64,000 nt of DNA from Acetobacter sp. (GTDB taxonomy: Bacteria > Pseudomonadota > Alphaproteobacteria > RF32 > CAG-239). The notes under the pieces were generated by a model. It was not told the DNA's origin. It made no database searches and saw only the letters and a program-made list of their open reading frames with translations. Every line of letters begins with the position of its first letter. Position 1 is the first letter of the stretch. The DNA lies in contig JAMPED010000001.1 of assembly GCA_023665325.1 (NCBI GenBank), positions 1-64,000 of the forward strand, in the 5' to 3' direction. Below are positions 54,323 to 62,513 of this stretch, in pieces. The position numbers and the translations under genes were made by a program.

Positions 54323-54598
54323 ATGCTTGTTGATAAAACCGTTGAAAATGCCAGAGAATGTATGTGTTTAACTTGTCCGTCTTATACGAAAACTTGTAAA
54401 ATTAAGAATGTTCCAGAACTTACAGAAGAAGTGTCGCATATTGATGATATGCAGCATTTTGAAATGATGTTTTGTGCTTTTGAAAAAAGTAATTGTATTC
54501 ACGAGCATCGTGGCTGTTTGTGTCCAGATTGTCCTGTTCACCAAAAATATGCTTTGAATAATGAGGACTATTGTCTTAATAGTGGGGGAATTATCTAG
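54323..54598 (+). CDS. Cysteine-rich DUF2769-like protein
   Basis: This 91-residue protein has eleven cysteines in pairs: ECMCLTCPSYTKTCK, MMFCAFEKSNCIHEHRGCLCPDCPVHQKY, EDYCL. The CxxCPSY...C and FCA...SxCI...GCxCPxCPV pattern is that of DUF2769, which probably binds metal or an Fe-S cluster. GGAGAG precedes the ATG. It lies 15 bases before a TPR-like gene and near trxB, which might keep its thiols reduced; that link is speculation. Confidence 0.75.
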   Translation: MLVDKTVENARECMCLTCPSYTKTCKIKNVPELTEEVSHIDDMQHFEMMFCAFEKSNCIHEHRGCLCPDCPVHQKYALNNEDYCLNSGGII

Positions 54599-54613
54599 AT
54601 TGGAGAAATAAAG

Positions 54614-55279
54614 ATGTTAAAAACGGCAGTAACGAGTGAAAATAGTGCAGAGAACCGTTTTTTACACTTATATAAAATGGTGCAAGAACGGGAAAATTTT
54701 TTGAATACGGATGCGAAAGTTGTGCAATATAGCGCAATTTTGCGTTTCTTTATGAAGTTTTTGCAGCAAAATGAAACATATACATCTAATGTGTCTTCAG
54801 TTTTGTTTTGGACGTATGTTAAACTCGGGGATATTTATTATGATGACGGTTTACAAAATCAAGATAATACTAGATATTTTTTAGCGGTAGAGTATTATAA
54901 TCAAGCGTTGAGTTATGCTCGAACACCTGAAGATAAAAGTAGAGTGTTGCTTGCGTTAAAAGATATTTATTACTATGTTAATGATGAAGATGCATTGATT
55001 AGGGTTGAGGAAACTTGGGCTGAAAATCATAATAAAGAGGAAAAGTTTGCGGCTTATATGTTGTTAGCAGGAAATGCTGAATCACCGTTAGTTAAAGCAA
55101 GATTTTTAGAGAAAGCTTTAGATGAGGTGATGGGGCAGGATGAAAATTTTTATGCTAAATATCAAGATACTTTAAATATTTGTAGTCAATTATTAGCGAT
55201 TTATGAGCTGCAAGGGGAGAAAGAAAAAGCAATTCGAATTAAGAAATTGCGTGAAAATACATTGAAACTATTAAACTAG
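54614..55279 (+). CDS. Helical-repeat (TPR-like) protein of unknown function
   Basis: This 221-residue cytoplasmic protein is predicted to be all-helical. Segments such as VKLGDIYYDDG, RYFLAVEYYNQALSYARTPEDKSRVLLALKDIYYYV and LAIYELQGEKEKAIRIKKLRE resemble TPR units, with spacing looser than canonical. It lies 9 bases before trxB. No function can be assigned. Confidence 0.65.
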   Translation: MLKTAVTSENSAENRFLHLYKMVQERENFLNTDAKVVQYSAILRFFMKFLQQNETYTSNVSSVLFWTYVKLGDIYYDDGLQNQDNTRYFLAVEYYNQALSYARTPEDKSRVLLALKDIYYYVNDEDALIRVEETWAENHNKEEKFAAYMLLAGNAESPLVKARFLEKALDEVMGQDENFYAKYQDTLNICSQLLAIYELQGEKEKAIRIKKLRENTLKLLN

Positions 55280-55288
55280 GAGAGCAAT

Positions 55289-56224
55289 ATGGCACTACAT
55301 TCAGTTGATTTGTTAATTTTGGGGTCAGGTCCTGCAGGGTATACAGCGGGTATTTATGCGGCACGTGCCGGATTAAATACGATGATTGTTTCGGGGAATC
55401 AAGAAGGCGGGCAATTAACAATGACTAACAGTATTGAAAATTACCCAGGATTTGAAGAAATTAGTGGTTATGAGCTGATGGATAAGATGAAGCAACAAGC
55501 GTTGAAGCTTGGTGTGCAGATGGTAAGTGACCATATTGTTGAGGTTGATTTTGCGCATAGACCGTTTGTGTGTAGTTCTGAAAATGGACATTCTTATAAG
55601 GCTCGAGCTGTTATTGTAGCAACAGGATCTTCTGCAAAATGGCTTAATATCGAATCAGAAAAGAAATTTTTGGGTTATGGTGTGTCTGCTTGTGCGACTT
55701 GTGATGGATTCTTTTATCGTGGGCGTACAGTTGCGGTTATTGGCGGTGGTAATTCTGCAGCTGCGGAAGCGTTATATTTGGCAACTTTAGCTGATAAAGT
55801 TATTTTAGTTCATCGACGTCATCAGTTGCGGGCGGATAAAATTTTGCAAGATAAAATTTTTAATAATCGTAAAATTTCAATTGAGTGGGATAGTGTTGTT
55901 GAAGAAATTTTAGGTGAAGATGAACCACGTAAGGTTACAGGGCTTAAAATTAAGAATGTTGAAAGCGATGCGACAAAGGTTTTGCCAGTGGATGGTATTT
56001 TTGTGGCTGTAGGGCACCAACCGAATACAGAAATTTTTAAAGGTAATCTGATTTTGGATAGTAAAGGATATATTGTAACACACGAAAATTGTTCGCAAAC
56101 AGATATTGAGGGAGTGTTTGCCGCAGGTGATGTGAAAGATCCGAAATATAAACAAGCGATTATTTCTGCGGGAAGTGGGGCAAAAGCCGCGATGGATGCG
56201 ATAGAGTATTTGGATGTTGAATAG
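55289..56224 (+). CDS. trxB: Thioredoxin-disulfide reductase
   Basis: This 311-residue FAD- and NADPH-dependent flavoprotein reduces thioredoxin. It has the N-terminal FAD site LGSGPAGYTAGIYAARAGL, the redox pair in ACATCDGFFYRG, the NADPH site AVIGGGNSAAAEALYLATLADKVILVHRR, and the C-terminal GVFAAGDVKDPKYKQAIISAGSGAKAAMDA. GGAGAG precedes the ATG. Last gene before a terminator. Confidence 0.97.
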   Translation: MALHSVDLLILGSGPAGYTAGIYAARAGLNTMIVSGNQEGGQLTMTNSIENYPGFEEISGYELMDKMKQQALKLGVQMVSDHIVEVDFAHRPFVCSSENGHSYKARAVIVATGSSAKWLNIESEKKFLGYGVSACATCDGFFYRGRTVAVIGGGNSAAAEALYLATLADKVILVHRRHQLRADKILQDKIFNNRKISIEWDSVVEEILGEDEPRKVTGLKIKNVESDATKVLPVDGIFVAVGHQPNTEIFKGNLILDSKGYIVTHENCSQTDIEGVFAAGDVKDPKYKQAIISAGSGAKAAMDAIEYLDVE

Positions 56225-56228
56225 AAAG

Positions 56229-56250
56229 GCGGGAGTTTTCTCCCGCTTTT
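56229..56250 (+). terminator. Intrinsic terminator after trxB
   Basis: GCGGGAG pairs with CTCCCGC around TTTT and is followed by T. Confidence 0.92.
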
Positions 56251-56264
56251 TATGTAAATTTTTA

Positions 56265-56293
56265 TTGACGTTTTGTTATTTTGTGAATATCTT
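56265..56293 (+). promoter_or_regulatory. Sigma-70-like promoter for leader RNA copy 2
   Basis: TTGACG (56265-56270) and TATCTT (56288-56293) are separated by 17 bases. The predicted start near 56300 coincides with the first hairpin of the leader RNA. Confidence 0.6.
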
Positions 56294-56299
56294 GGGCAG

Positions 56300-56488
56300 T
56301 GCATAGGGTGATTACCTATGTGAGGGTTGAAAGCCTCTTGTATGTTGTTCTGTAAAGAGCGTAAAACTGCCTTTTGGTCGGATGGCTGGAAGGCAGTTAA
56401 TAAGGTATATTTATGCCAAATACACTGCACATTTCATACAAATGCTTTCAACTTCCAGCTGCTCTCATCAAGCGGCTTTTTGTTTTTT
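56300..56488 (+). ncRNA. Structured pseudoknotted leader RNA, copy 2, ending in an intrinsic terminator
   Basis: A first hairpin (56302-56307 with 56315-56320) is followed by TTGAAAGC (56327-56334) pairing with GCTTTCAA (56444-56451). TTGTATG (56338-56344) pairs with CATACAA (56435-56441). ACTGCC (56366-56371) pairs with GGCAGT (56392-56397), and GGTAT (56404-56408) with ATGCC (56413-56417). GCTGGAAG (56385-56392) pairs with CTTCCAGC (56452-56459), crossing the first helix. The terminator stem (56457-56463 with 56471-56477, then a T run) shares AGC with the pseudoknot strand, so the two are mutually exclusive. Relative to copy 1 (395-589) the second helix is changed on both sides and still pairs. 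The RNA precedes a pseudopilin gene by 15 bases. Confidence 0.8.
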
Positions 56489-56502
56489 AGGGAGTTTGTG
56501 AA

Positions 56503-57114
56503 ATGGTTATGCAAAATCAAACAGGGCGCTCGATGATTGAGATGCTTGGAGTTTTAGCGATTATTGGGGTATTATCTGTTGGAGGAATTGCAGGATTTAG
56601 TAAAGCTATGCGGCAGTATAAAATGCTTCAATTAGTGGATGAATATCGTTTATTTATTCAGGACTATTTACGATATAATGATGATTTGAAACGTGTGGAA
56701 AAATGGGCTGATATTCCAAAAATTTTGCAAAATGCTCAGTTGTTACCAAAAGATTGGTATATTGGTGGAGGGTATGTTTATGATAGTATGGGAAATAGAA
56801 ATCAGCTATTTATGAGAGGTGGAGTTAGACCTGTAATTGATTTTTGGTTTAAAAATGATGGGGATATAGATGCCAAAAAAGAACTTTGTCAAAAAATGTT
56901 TGTTGATGTTGCACTCGTGTATCAAGATTTGCTGTATGCGGTATGGGTATATAGAGGAGAAGAAGCAGGGAATGTTGGGCAGGCTTGGGGAAGCGCACAT
57001 TGTACGAACAATCGTATGTGTTTGAGAGATATGAAACTTTCTGATATTCTAAACTTCTGCGCTTCGTGTATTGACGATACGCGTTGTAAACTTGTTTTTG
57101 AGTTTAATTCGTGA
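56503..57114 (+). CDS. Type IV pilin-like (pseudopilin) protein
   Basis: This 203-residue protein has a class III signal: TG|RSMIEMLGVLAIIGVLSVGGIAGFSKAM, with cleavage after Gly8, Glu at +5 and a long hydrophobic helix. The globular domain has a C-terminal cluster of cysteines (SAHCTNNRMCLRD, NFCASCIDDTRCK) likely to form disulfides. The prepilin peptidase at 4196 is the expected processing enzyme. GGAG lies eight bases before the ATG. Expression probably depends on read-through of the leader RNA terminator at 56457-56488. There are no other pilus genes nearby. Confidence 0.88.
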   Translation: MVMQNQTGRSMIEMLGVLAIIGVLSVGGIAGFSKAMRQYKMLQLVDEYRLFIQDYLRYNDDLKRVEKWADIPKILQNAQLLPKDWYIGGGYVYDSMGNRNQLFMRGGVRPVIDFWFKNDGDIDAKKELCQKMFVDVALVYQDLLYAVWVYRGEEAGNVGQAWGSAHCTNNRMCLRDMKLSDILNFCASCIDDTRCKLVFEFNS

Positions 57115-57129
57115 GTTGCTGAAAGTAAT

Positions 57130-57160
57130 AAAGCAATCTAGAAAGATTGCTTTATATTTT
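57130..57160. terminator. Bidirectional intrinsic terminator
   Basis: AAAGCAATC (57130-57138) pairs with GATTGCTTT (57145-57153), between the convergent pseudopilin and ychF genes. Confidence 0.8.
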
Positions 57161-57165
57161 GTATT

Positions 57166-58278
57166 TTATACATTAAATAAGAAATTAAGTAAGTCGCCAT
57201 CTTTAACAATGTATTCTTTACCTTCTGAGCGCATTTTACCGGCTTCTTTGCAGCCTTGCTCACCGTTGTATTTGATATAGTCTTCGTATGCAATTGTTTC
57301 AGCACGGATGAAACCACGTTCAAAGTCAGAGTGGATAATGCCAGCACACTGTGGGGCTTTTGAACCTTTGAGAAATGTCCACGCGCGAACCTCTTTGGGT
57401 CCAGCAGTAAAATATGTTTCTAATCCCAGTAAGCTATAGCCAGCTTTAATGATTTTGGTTAATCCGGTTTCTTCCAACCCTAAAGCTGATAGGAATTCTT
57501 GCTTTTCTTCCTCGCTATCTAATTGTGCAACTTCTGATTCGATAGCAGCAGAGATAATAACTGCTTTGGCATTTTCTCTTTCGGCTTTTTCAAACACTTG
57601 TTTGGAAAATTCATTACCTGTGGTGGCGCTTTCTTCATCAACATTGCAAACATATAAAACTGGTTTTGATGTTAAAAGTTGCATCATTTGATATTGTTTA
57701 TATGCGTCTTTGTCTGCTTCAGATGGAGCGGCAGTGCGGGCAGGTTTGCCTTCACGTAGAGCGTTAATGATTGGTTCCATAACACGGGCGCGGATAGCAG
57801 ATTCTTTATCTCCACCTGTTTGGGCTTTCTTTTTGGTTTGTTCAAAACGTTTTTCTAAAGATTCTAAATCAGCAATCATTAGTTCTGTTTCTACGATTTC
57901 TGCGTCGCGAATCGGATCAACGGAGCCTTCGACGTGTGTGATGTTGCCGTCTTCAAAACAGCGAAGAACGTGAATAATGGCATCGGTTTCGCGGATGTTA
58001 GCAAGAAATTGGTTTCCCAATCCCTCACCTTTAGATGCTCCTTTTACTAATCCTGCGATATCAACAAACTCTAGTTGTGTAGGAACAATATTTTTTGGGT
58101 GAACGATATTAGCTAGCTCTTGTAAGCGTTTGTCTGGGACTGCGACACGTCCAGTATTTGGCTCAATGGTGCAAAACGGAAAGTTTGCGGCTTGAGCTGC
58201 GATTGTTTGAGTTAAGGCGTTAAAAAGTGTGGATTTGCCAACGTTTGGAAGACCAACAATGCCACAATTAAATCCCAT
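57166..58278 (-). CDS. ychF: Redox-regulated ATPase YchF (OLA1 family)
   Basis: This 370-residue P-loop protein prefers ATP over GTP and associates with ribosomes. It has [16 protein letters not shown], the switch region [46 protein letters not shown], and the C-terminal TGS domain ([43 protein letters not shown]). Full length. In many genomes it follows pth; here a small gene lies between them. Confidence 0.97.
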   Translation of the reverse strand: MGFNCGIVGLPNVGKSTLFNALTQTIAAQAANFPFCTIEPNTGRVAVPDKRLQELANIVHPKNIVPTQLEFVDIAGLVKGASKGEGLGNQFLANIRETDAIIHVLRCFEDGNITHVEGSVDPIRDAEIVETELMIADLESLEKRFEQTKKKAQTGGDKESAIRARVMEPIINALREGKPARTAAPSEADKDAYKQYQMMQLLTSKPVLYVCNVDEESATTGNEFSKQVFEKAERENAKAVIISAAIESEVAQLDSEEEKQEFLSALGLEETGLTKIIKAGYSLLGLETYFTAGPKEVRAWTFLKGSKAPQCAGIIHSDFERGFIRAETIAYEDYIKYNGEQGCKEAGKMRSEGKEYIVKDGDLLNFLFNV

Positions 58279-58360
58279 TTGATTGCTCCTTATAGAATGT
58301 TTTTTATTATGTGGCGGTTATACTAGAGATATGTTTGTTTTGCAATAGAAAAATGCAATA

Positions 58361-58393
58361 AAAAAGAGCTGGCAACTAATGTTGCCGCTCTTT
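58361..58393. terminator. Intrinsic terminator downstream of the 58399 gene
   Basis: AAGAGC-GGCAAC (one bulged T) pairs with GTTGCC-GCTCTT around a TAAT loop. On the minus strand it runs into T, as needed for the gene ending at 58399. Confidence 0.8.
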
Positions 58394-58398
58394 AAGGA

Positions 58399-58854
58399 TT
58401 ACTTTTGAAAAAAGTGTTGGTAGGTTCTTGGATGAAGCTTTTTTATCAGCTTTTTGGCTTTGGGACTCCATTTGTGTCCAGCATCATTGATGTCGTACAT
58501 TAGGTTTTTGTATGCGTACCGAATGTAGACTTCTTCTATTTCCGGCGTGATGAGTTTTTTTGTAACCATTTCTTTTGCATAAACGTCTGAAACATTTCCA
58601 TATGTATTTAGATAATACAAGGAAAATTGATATTTATGCATATGTTGCACGTTTCTTAAGAAACTGCGGCAGTTTGCAGGTTTTCCAAGATCTATGGCAT
58701 TTAAAATGCTATAGATTCGCCAAGCTTGAGGTGTTAAGTAATGACCTTTCTCCTCTGCTGGGTCAAGAAATAGACGTTTATCCCAACTCCATTTAGGAAA
58801 GCTATAGAGGAGATTTAGGCATATGGGCCAAAAAACAGCATCTTCTTTACTCAT
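58399..58854 (-). CDS. Hypothetical protein between ychF and pth
   Basis: This 151-residue protein is rich in aromatic and basic residues (FPKWSWDKRLFLDP, AWRIYSILNAIDLG, HKWSPKAKKLIKKLHPRTYQHFFQK). It has no signal peptide or membrane helix and is probably all-helical. I recognise no family. It lies 42 bases downstream of pth on the same strand and is probably part of the rplY-pth operon, followed by its own terminator. Confidence 0.6.
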   Translation of the reverse strand: MSKEDAVFWPICLNLLYSFPKWSWDKRLFLDPAEEKGHYLTPQAWRIYSILNAIDLGKPANCRSFLRNVQHMHKYQFSLYYLNTYGNVSDVYAKEMVTKKLITPEIEEVYIRYAYKNLMYDINDAGHKWSPKAKKLIKKLHPRTYQHFFQK

Positions 58855-58896
58855 AATGATTTAGTTTAATGATTTAACAATAATTTTTTTGATGGT

Positions 58897-59469
58897 CTAG
58901 TTTTTATTATGCATTCCAGCAAGGTTAGAAAATTGTGCCACGCCTTTGTTGATTAATTCATTGATTGTGGTTGCGATAAATTCTAAATCTTGTTGTAAGA
59001 TATTCATTTCTGACTTTGAGAATCGGGAGAGTACAAAGTTTATGGTGTCTGTATTGTGCTCTTGTGGTGAACCGACACCGATGCGAATCCGATTATAGTC
59101 CTGTCCTATTTGCGAATCGATATTTTTTAAACCGTTATGTCCACCGGCTGAGCCTCCTCTTTTTGCTTTTAGCTTTCCAAGAGCAAGATCTTTATCGTCG
59201 TGAATAACAATGATGTTTTGGGGAGGGATTTTATAAAAATTAGCAACTTTTCCTACAGAATTACCAGATAAGTTCATAAATGTTTGCGGTTTTAGGAGTA
59301 AAACTTTTTCGTTGTCAATATTTCCTTCAGCAAGAAGTCCTTCAAATTTTGTTTTATATGGGGTAAAGTTATAGCGGCTGTGAATTTCATCAGCCGCCAT
59401 AAAACCGATGTTATGGCGGGTTTTTGCATATTCCTCTCCAGGATTTCCCAAACCTACCACTAAAAACAT
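58897..59469 (-). CDS. pth: Peptidyl-tRNA hydrolase
   Basis: This 190-residue enzyme frees tRNA from peptidyl-tRNA released by ribosomes. It has VVGLGNPGEEYAKTRHNIGFMAAD, with catalytic His19, and LLKPQTFMNLSGNSVGKVANFY, VIHDDKDLALGKLKAKRGGSAGGHNGLKNI. It lies nine bases downstream of rplY, the standard L25-Pth pair. Confidence 0.97.
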   Translation of the reverse strand: MFLVVGLGNPGEEYAKTRHNIGFMAADEIHSRYNFTPYKTKFEGLLAEGNIDNEKVLLLKPQTFMNLSGNSVGKVANFYKIPPQNIIVIHDDKDLALGKLKAKRGGSAGGHNGLKNIDSQIGQDYNRIRIGVGSPQEHNTDTINFVLSRFSKSEMNILQQDLEFIATTINELINKGVAQFSNLAGMHNKN

Positions 59470-59478
59470 CTCAACCTC

Positions 59479-59769
59479 TTATTTGCGTAAGAAGTCAACG
59501 TGAATTGGCATATCAGATACCGGGTGGAACTGAACATCTTTGCAGATTACTTTTTCTGATTTGCCATTTACAGAAACTGTAATAACAGACTTGTAGAAGT
59601 CGCTTAAATCTAAAGCTTTTTCGAGCTCTACAGGGTGAAGACTAATATTTACAGCGTCTTTTTTTCCACCATAAATAACTGCAGGAATGCGACCTTCTCT
59701 ACGACACGCACGAGCTGCCCCCTTACCTGCATTTTCGCGCAAATTTGCGTTAAATGTAATTTCTGACAT
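59479..59769 (-). CDS. rplY: 50S ribosomal protein L25, short form
   Basis: This 96-residue 5S rRNA-binding protein has ENAGKGAARACRREGRIPAVIYGG and VICKDVQFHPVSDMPIHVDFLRK. Most alphaproteobacteria encode the long L25/CTC form of about 200 residues with a second TL5-type domain. Here the protein stops right after the first domain, as in enterobacteria, and pth follows at once, so the domain is absent rather than displaced. Confidence 0.93.
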   Translation of the reverse strand: MSEITFNANLRENAGKGAARACRREGRIPAVIYGGKKDAVNISLHPVELEKALDLSDFYKSVITVSVNGKSEKVICKDVQFHPVSDMPIHVDFLRK

Positions 59770-59874
59770 TATATTATTCCTTATATAAAATTAAACATCC
59801 AAATAACCTCCAGGGGTGCTATTTGGTGCATTTTTTATACGCTTATAAATTTAAAAATCAAGATGTTTTTATAA

Positions 59875-59902
59875 AAAAAGAGGAGGCTAAGCTCCTCTTT
59901 TT
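59875..59902 (-). terminator. Intrinsic terminator of pssA
   Basis: GAGGAG (59880-59885) pairs with CTCCTC (59892-59897), extended by A/T pairs, and runs into T on the minus strand. It separates pssA from rplY. Confidence 0.85.
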
Positions 59903-59903
59903 G

Positions 59904-60704
59904 CTAATTTTCGTTTTTAAGTTCTGTTTCATATTTGTGTTTATCACTTAAAAAGCGAATGATTCCGTATGGGATTGATAAAGCGTAAAGTCCAGTCAAT
60001 ACACCGAGTGTCAACCACGTTTGAGTAAATAAAAAGTTTGCCAGCAAGGCAACAACCAGTAATAAGGGTACTATCATTGATGGATGAACTTTTGCTTTTT
60101 TTAGTGAAATAGTCGGAATACGGCTGGTTTCAAGGTAGGAAACGATACACATCCATATACCGCAAAATATGTGAGTTCGCATATATGGGGCGGCTTCTGT
60201 GCAATCAAAGCTAATAAGAATCGGCATCATAACCATTGCAGCGGCAGCTGGAGCAGGGACACCGGTGAAATAATGCGACCAGTATGGAGGAACTGTTTCA
60301 TCTTCTAACATTGTATTGAAACGAGCAAGACGCATAGCCATTCCCATTGCAAATAATAGGCAGAAGAACCACCCGATTTTGGGGAGGTCAAATAAGCACC
60401 ATTGGAACATTAAAATTGCTGGGGCAACCCCAAAGCTAACAAAATCACTTAGCGAATCGAGTTCAGCTCCAAATTTGGAGGAGGCTTTTAACATACGGGC
60501 AACACGACCATCTAAGCCATCAAATAATGCAGCTAAAAAGATGAATATAACAGCTTTGCTCCAATCTTCTTGCATAGAATAGCGAATCGAGGTGATTCCA
60601 GAACATAATGCAAGCATTGTAACCATATTGGGAACAAGTTTGCGGAAAGGAACCTCGCTTAACTTGTTTTTAGTAGCTTTAAGCTTTCGGTTTATTGGTT
60701 TCAT
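59904..60704 (-). CDS. pssA: CDP-diacylglycerol-serine O-phosphatidyltransferase
   Basis: This membrane enzyme makes phosphatidylserine, the precursor of phosphatidylethanolamine. The CDP-alcohol phosphotransferase motif is complete (DGLDGRVARMLKASSKFGAELDSLSDFVSFGVAP), and about seven hydrophobic helices follow the start of the motif. I start it at the ATG at 60704 (MKPINRKLKATK, 266 residues). The in-frame ATG at 60758 would read through the palindromic region upstream. The usual partner psd is not adjacent. Confidence 0.93.
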   Translation of the reverse strand: MKPINRKLKATKNKLSEVPFRKLVPNMVTMLALCSGITSIRYSMQEDWSKAVIFIFLAALFDGLDGRVARMLKASSKFGAELDSLSDFVSFGVAPAILMFQWCLFDLPKIGWFFCLLFAMGMAMRLARFNTMLEDETVPPYWSHYFTGVPAPAAAAMVMMPILISFDCTEAAPYMRTHIFCGIWMCIVSYLETSRIPTISLKKAKVHPSMIVPLLLVVALLANFLFTQTWLTLGVLTGLYALSIPYGIIRFLSDKHKYETELKNEN

Positions 60705-60726
60705 AGATATATTTCTTTCAAAAAGT

Positions 60727-60792
60727 GTATGCCGAAACGCTGTTTCTGCCGCATACAAAAGTTAAACTAGGCATACGCTGTATGCCAAAACG
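60727..60792. repeat. Cluster of palindromes upstream of pssA
   Basis: GGCATAC-GCT-GTATGCC (60770-60786) is a perfect 7+3+7 palindrome. TGTATG/CATACA (60726-60731 with 60751-60756) encloses GAAAC-GCT-GTTTC. GTATGCC followed by GAAACG or AAAACG occurs as a direct repeat at 60727 and 60780. They lie between pssA (minus) and the tRNA promoter (plus), and could be operators or a small REP-like element. Confidence 0.55.
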
Positions 60793-60834
60793 TAAGAAAG
60801 TTTATCTTAATATGAAAAAAATACAAGTTTTATG

Positions 60835-60863
60835 TTGCAATTATATTTTTTTGTTTGTATAAA
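60835..60863 (+). promoter_or_regulatory. Promoter of tRNA-Leu
   Basis: TTGCAA (60835-60840) and TATAAA (60858-60863) are separated by 17 bases; the mature tRNA starts 17 bases further on. Confidence 0.75.
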
Positions 60864-60880
60864 GCTCTTGTTGGTGATAA

Positions 60881-60967
60881 GCGCTTGTGGCGGAACAGGT
60901 AGACGCTGCAGACTTAAAATCTGTTGTCCGCAAGGACGTGCCAGTTCGAGTCTGGCCAGGCGCACCA
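60881..60967 (+). tRNA. tRNA-Leu (anticodon UAA), CCA encoded
   Basis: The 87-base gene folds as a class II tRNA. The acceptor stem is GCGCTTG/CAGGCGC with a T-G pair, and the D arm contains GGCGGAACAGGTAGACGC. The anticodon stem GCAGA/TCTGT encloses CTTAAAA with UAA at 60915-60917. The variable arm is long (TGTCCGCAAGGACG), the T arm is GCCAGTTCGAGTCTGGC, and CCA ends the gene. No integrated element is seen next to it. Confidence 0.97.
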
Positions 60968-60971
60968 ATTC

Positions 60972-60998
60972 AAAAACGCTCCTTTGGGGGCGTTTTTT
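60972..60998 (+). terminator. Intrinsic terminator after tRNA-Leu
   Basis: An 11-bp stem (60972-60982 with 60987-60997, loop TTTG) runs into T. Confidence 0.9.
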
Positions 60999-61100
60999 TG
61001 TGTAGAGGAAGAGTTATTAAATTTCTTTGATTGAATTTTTTGACATTTTGTTTTGCTTTGCTTATGTTTAGGGGGAGGTGTAACGGTTATAGGTGAGGTT

Positions 61101-62432
61101 ATGGAAATAAAACTTTCGGAACATTTTACGTTTGCGAAGTTATTAAGGTTTACGTTACCATCGATTCTGATGATGATTTTTACATCGCTTTATACGATTG
61201 TTGATGGATTATTTGTTTCTAACTATGTTGGAGCGACTCCGTTTGCAGCGGTTAACATTGTATTTCCTTTTTTGATGATTTTAGGTGCTGTTGGGTTTAT
61301 GTTTAGCACCGGTGGTAGTGCCTTGATTGCTAAATTGTTAGGCGAGAAAAATTCGTTTATGGCAAATCAAGTTTTTTCTATGCTTGTGTATGTTGGCATA
61401 GCGCTGGGAGCGGTTGTTTCTGTTATTGCGTGGGTTACCATTGAGCCAGTTTTGAAAATATTTGATGTTGAAGGTGAGTTATTAGAGCATTCGATGTTAT
61501 ATGCTAGAATTTTGTTGCCAGCTCTTCCGTTGTTTATGTTACAATTTATGTTTCAGAATTTTATGATAACGGCAGAACGTCCACAACTCGGGATGATTAT
61601 AACTGTTTCTGCTGGATTGGCTAATGCGGTATTGGATTATTTGTTGATTGTTGTTTTTGATTTTGGGTTAAAAGGAGCTGCTTGGGCGACAGTTTTAGGA
61701 GAAATTGTTGGAGGGGTTATTCCTTTAATATATTTTAGTTTACCTAATCAAACTCCGTTAAAATTAGTTAAAACTAGATTTTATGGTGGTGCGTTGTTTA
61801 AATCTTGCACAAATGGGATTAGTGAATTTCTTGGGCAGATTTCAATGTCTGTAGTTAATATTTTGTATAATTATCAACTTTTGAGGATTGCGGGAGAGAG
61901 CGGCGTTGTTGCTTTTGGGGTTATCTCCTATGTCAATTTCATATTTTTATCAGTATTTATTGGTTATTCTATTGGTAGCAATCCGATTGTTAGTTATCAT
62001 TATGGGGCAAATGATAGAGAAGAGTTAAAAAATTTGTTTAAGAAAAATTTTCTGTTTATTGGTGGTGCAGCGATTATTTTAACGGGATTGGCCGAAATAT
62101 CTGCACGTGTGCTAGCAAGTATATTTGTCGGTTATGATGAATATTTGCTTAATCTGACAACATATGGTTTTCGAATTTATGCTATTTCTTTTTTGTTAGC
62201 TGGCTTTAATATTTATGCCTCTGCTTTCTTTACCGCATTGAATAATGGATTGGTTTCGGCAGTTATTGCGGTTTCTCGAACATTAGTGTGTGAATGTTGT
62301 TGTGTGATGATTTTGCCGATATTTTTAGGTTTGAATGGGATATGGGGGGCAATTATTGTGGCGGAGATATTGGCGCTTATTGTTAGTATTTTCTTGATTT
62401 TGAGATTTAGAAAAAGGTATGGATATTTGTGA
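61101..62432 (+). CDS. MATE family efflux transporter
   Basis: This 443-residue multidrug/cation antiporter has about twelve transmembrane helices in two homologous halves. Typical MATE pieces are TLPSILMMIFTSLYTIVDGLFVSNYVGATPFAAVNIVFPF, GSALIAKLLGEKN, FQNFMITAERPQLGMIITVSAGLANAVLDYLLIVVFDFGLKGAAWATVLGE and IGYSIGSNPIVSYHYGA. It resembles the MepA branch. I start it at the ATG at 61101 (MEIKLSEHF) with an AGGTGAGG upstream, rather than at 61053. Exported substrate unknown. Confidence 0.93.
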   Translation: MEIKLSEHFTFAKLLRFTLPSILMMIFTSLYTIVDGLFVSNYVGATPFAAVNIVFPFLMILGAVGFMFSTGGSALIAKLLGEKNSFMANQVFSMLVYVGIALGAVVSVIAWVTIEPVLKIFDVEGELLEHSMLYARILLPALPLFMLQFMFQNFMITAERPQLGMIITVSAGLANAVLDYLLIVVFDFGLKGAAWATVLGEIVGGVIPLIYFSLPNQTPLKLVKTRFYGGALFKSCTNGISEFLGQISMSVVNILYNYQLLRIAGESGVVAFGVISYVNFIFLSVFIGYSIGSNPIVSYHYGANDREELKNLFKKNFLFIGGAAIILTGLAEISARVLASIFVGYDEYLLNLTTYGFRIYAISFLLAGFNIYASAFFTALNNGLVSAVIAVSRTLVCECCCVMILPIFLGLNGIWGAIIVAEILALIVSIFLILRFRKRYGYL

Positions 62433-62513
62433 ATGTGGGATTTTATGTCTGTAAGATTGACTTTATTGCAGAAAGAAGTAAAATTGGCGTATTGTTTTTA
62501 AGGAGATGAAATT

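Noticed and set aside
56327..56536. Short plus-strand open frame across leader RNA copy 2
   Set aside because: It crosses the RNA structure, the terminator and the pseudopilin start, and has no counterpart in copy 1.
60881..60967. tRNA-Leu as an integration site for the region to its right
   Set aside because: No second copy of the tRNA 3' end was seen downstream, and the serine recombinase is of the invertase, not integrase, type.
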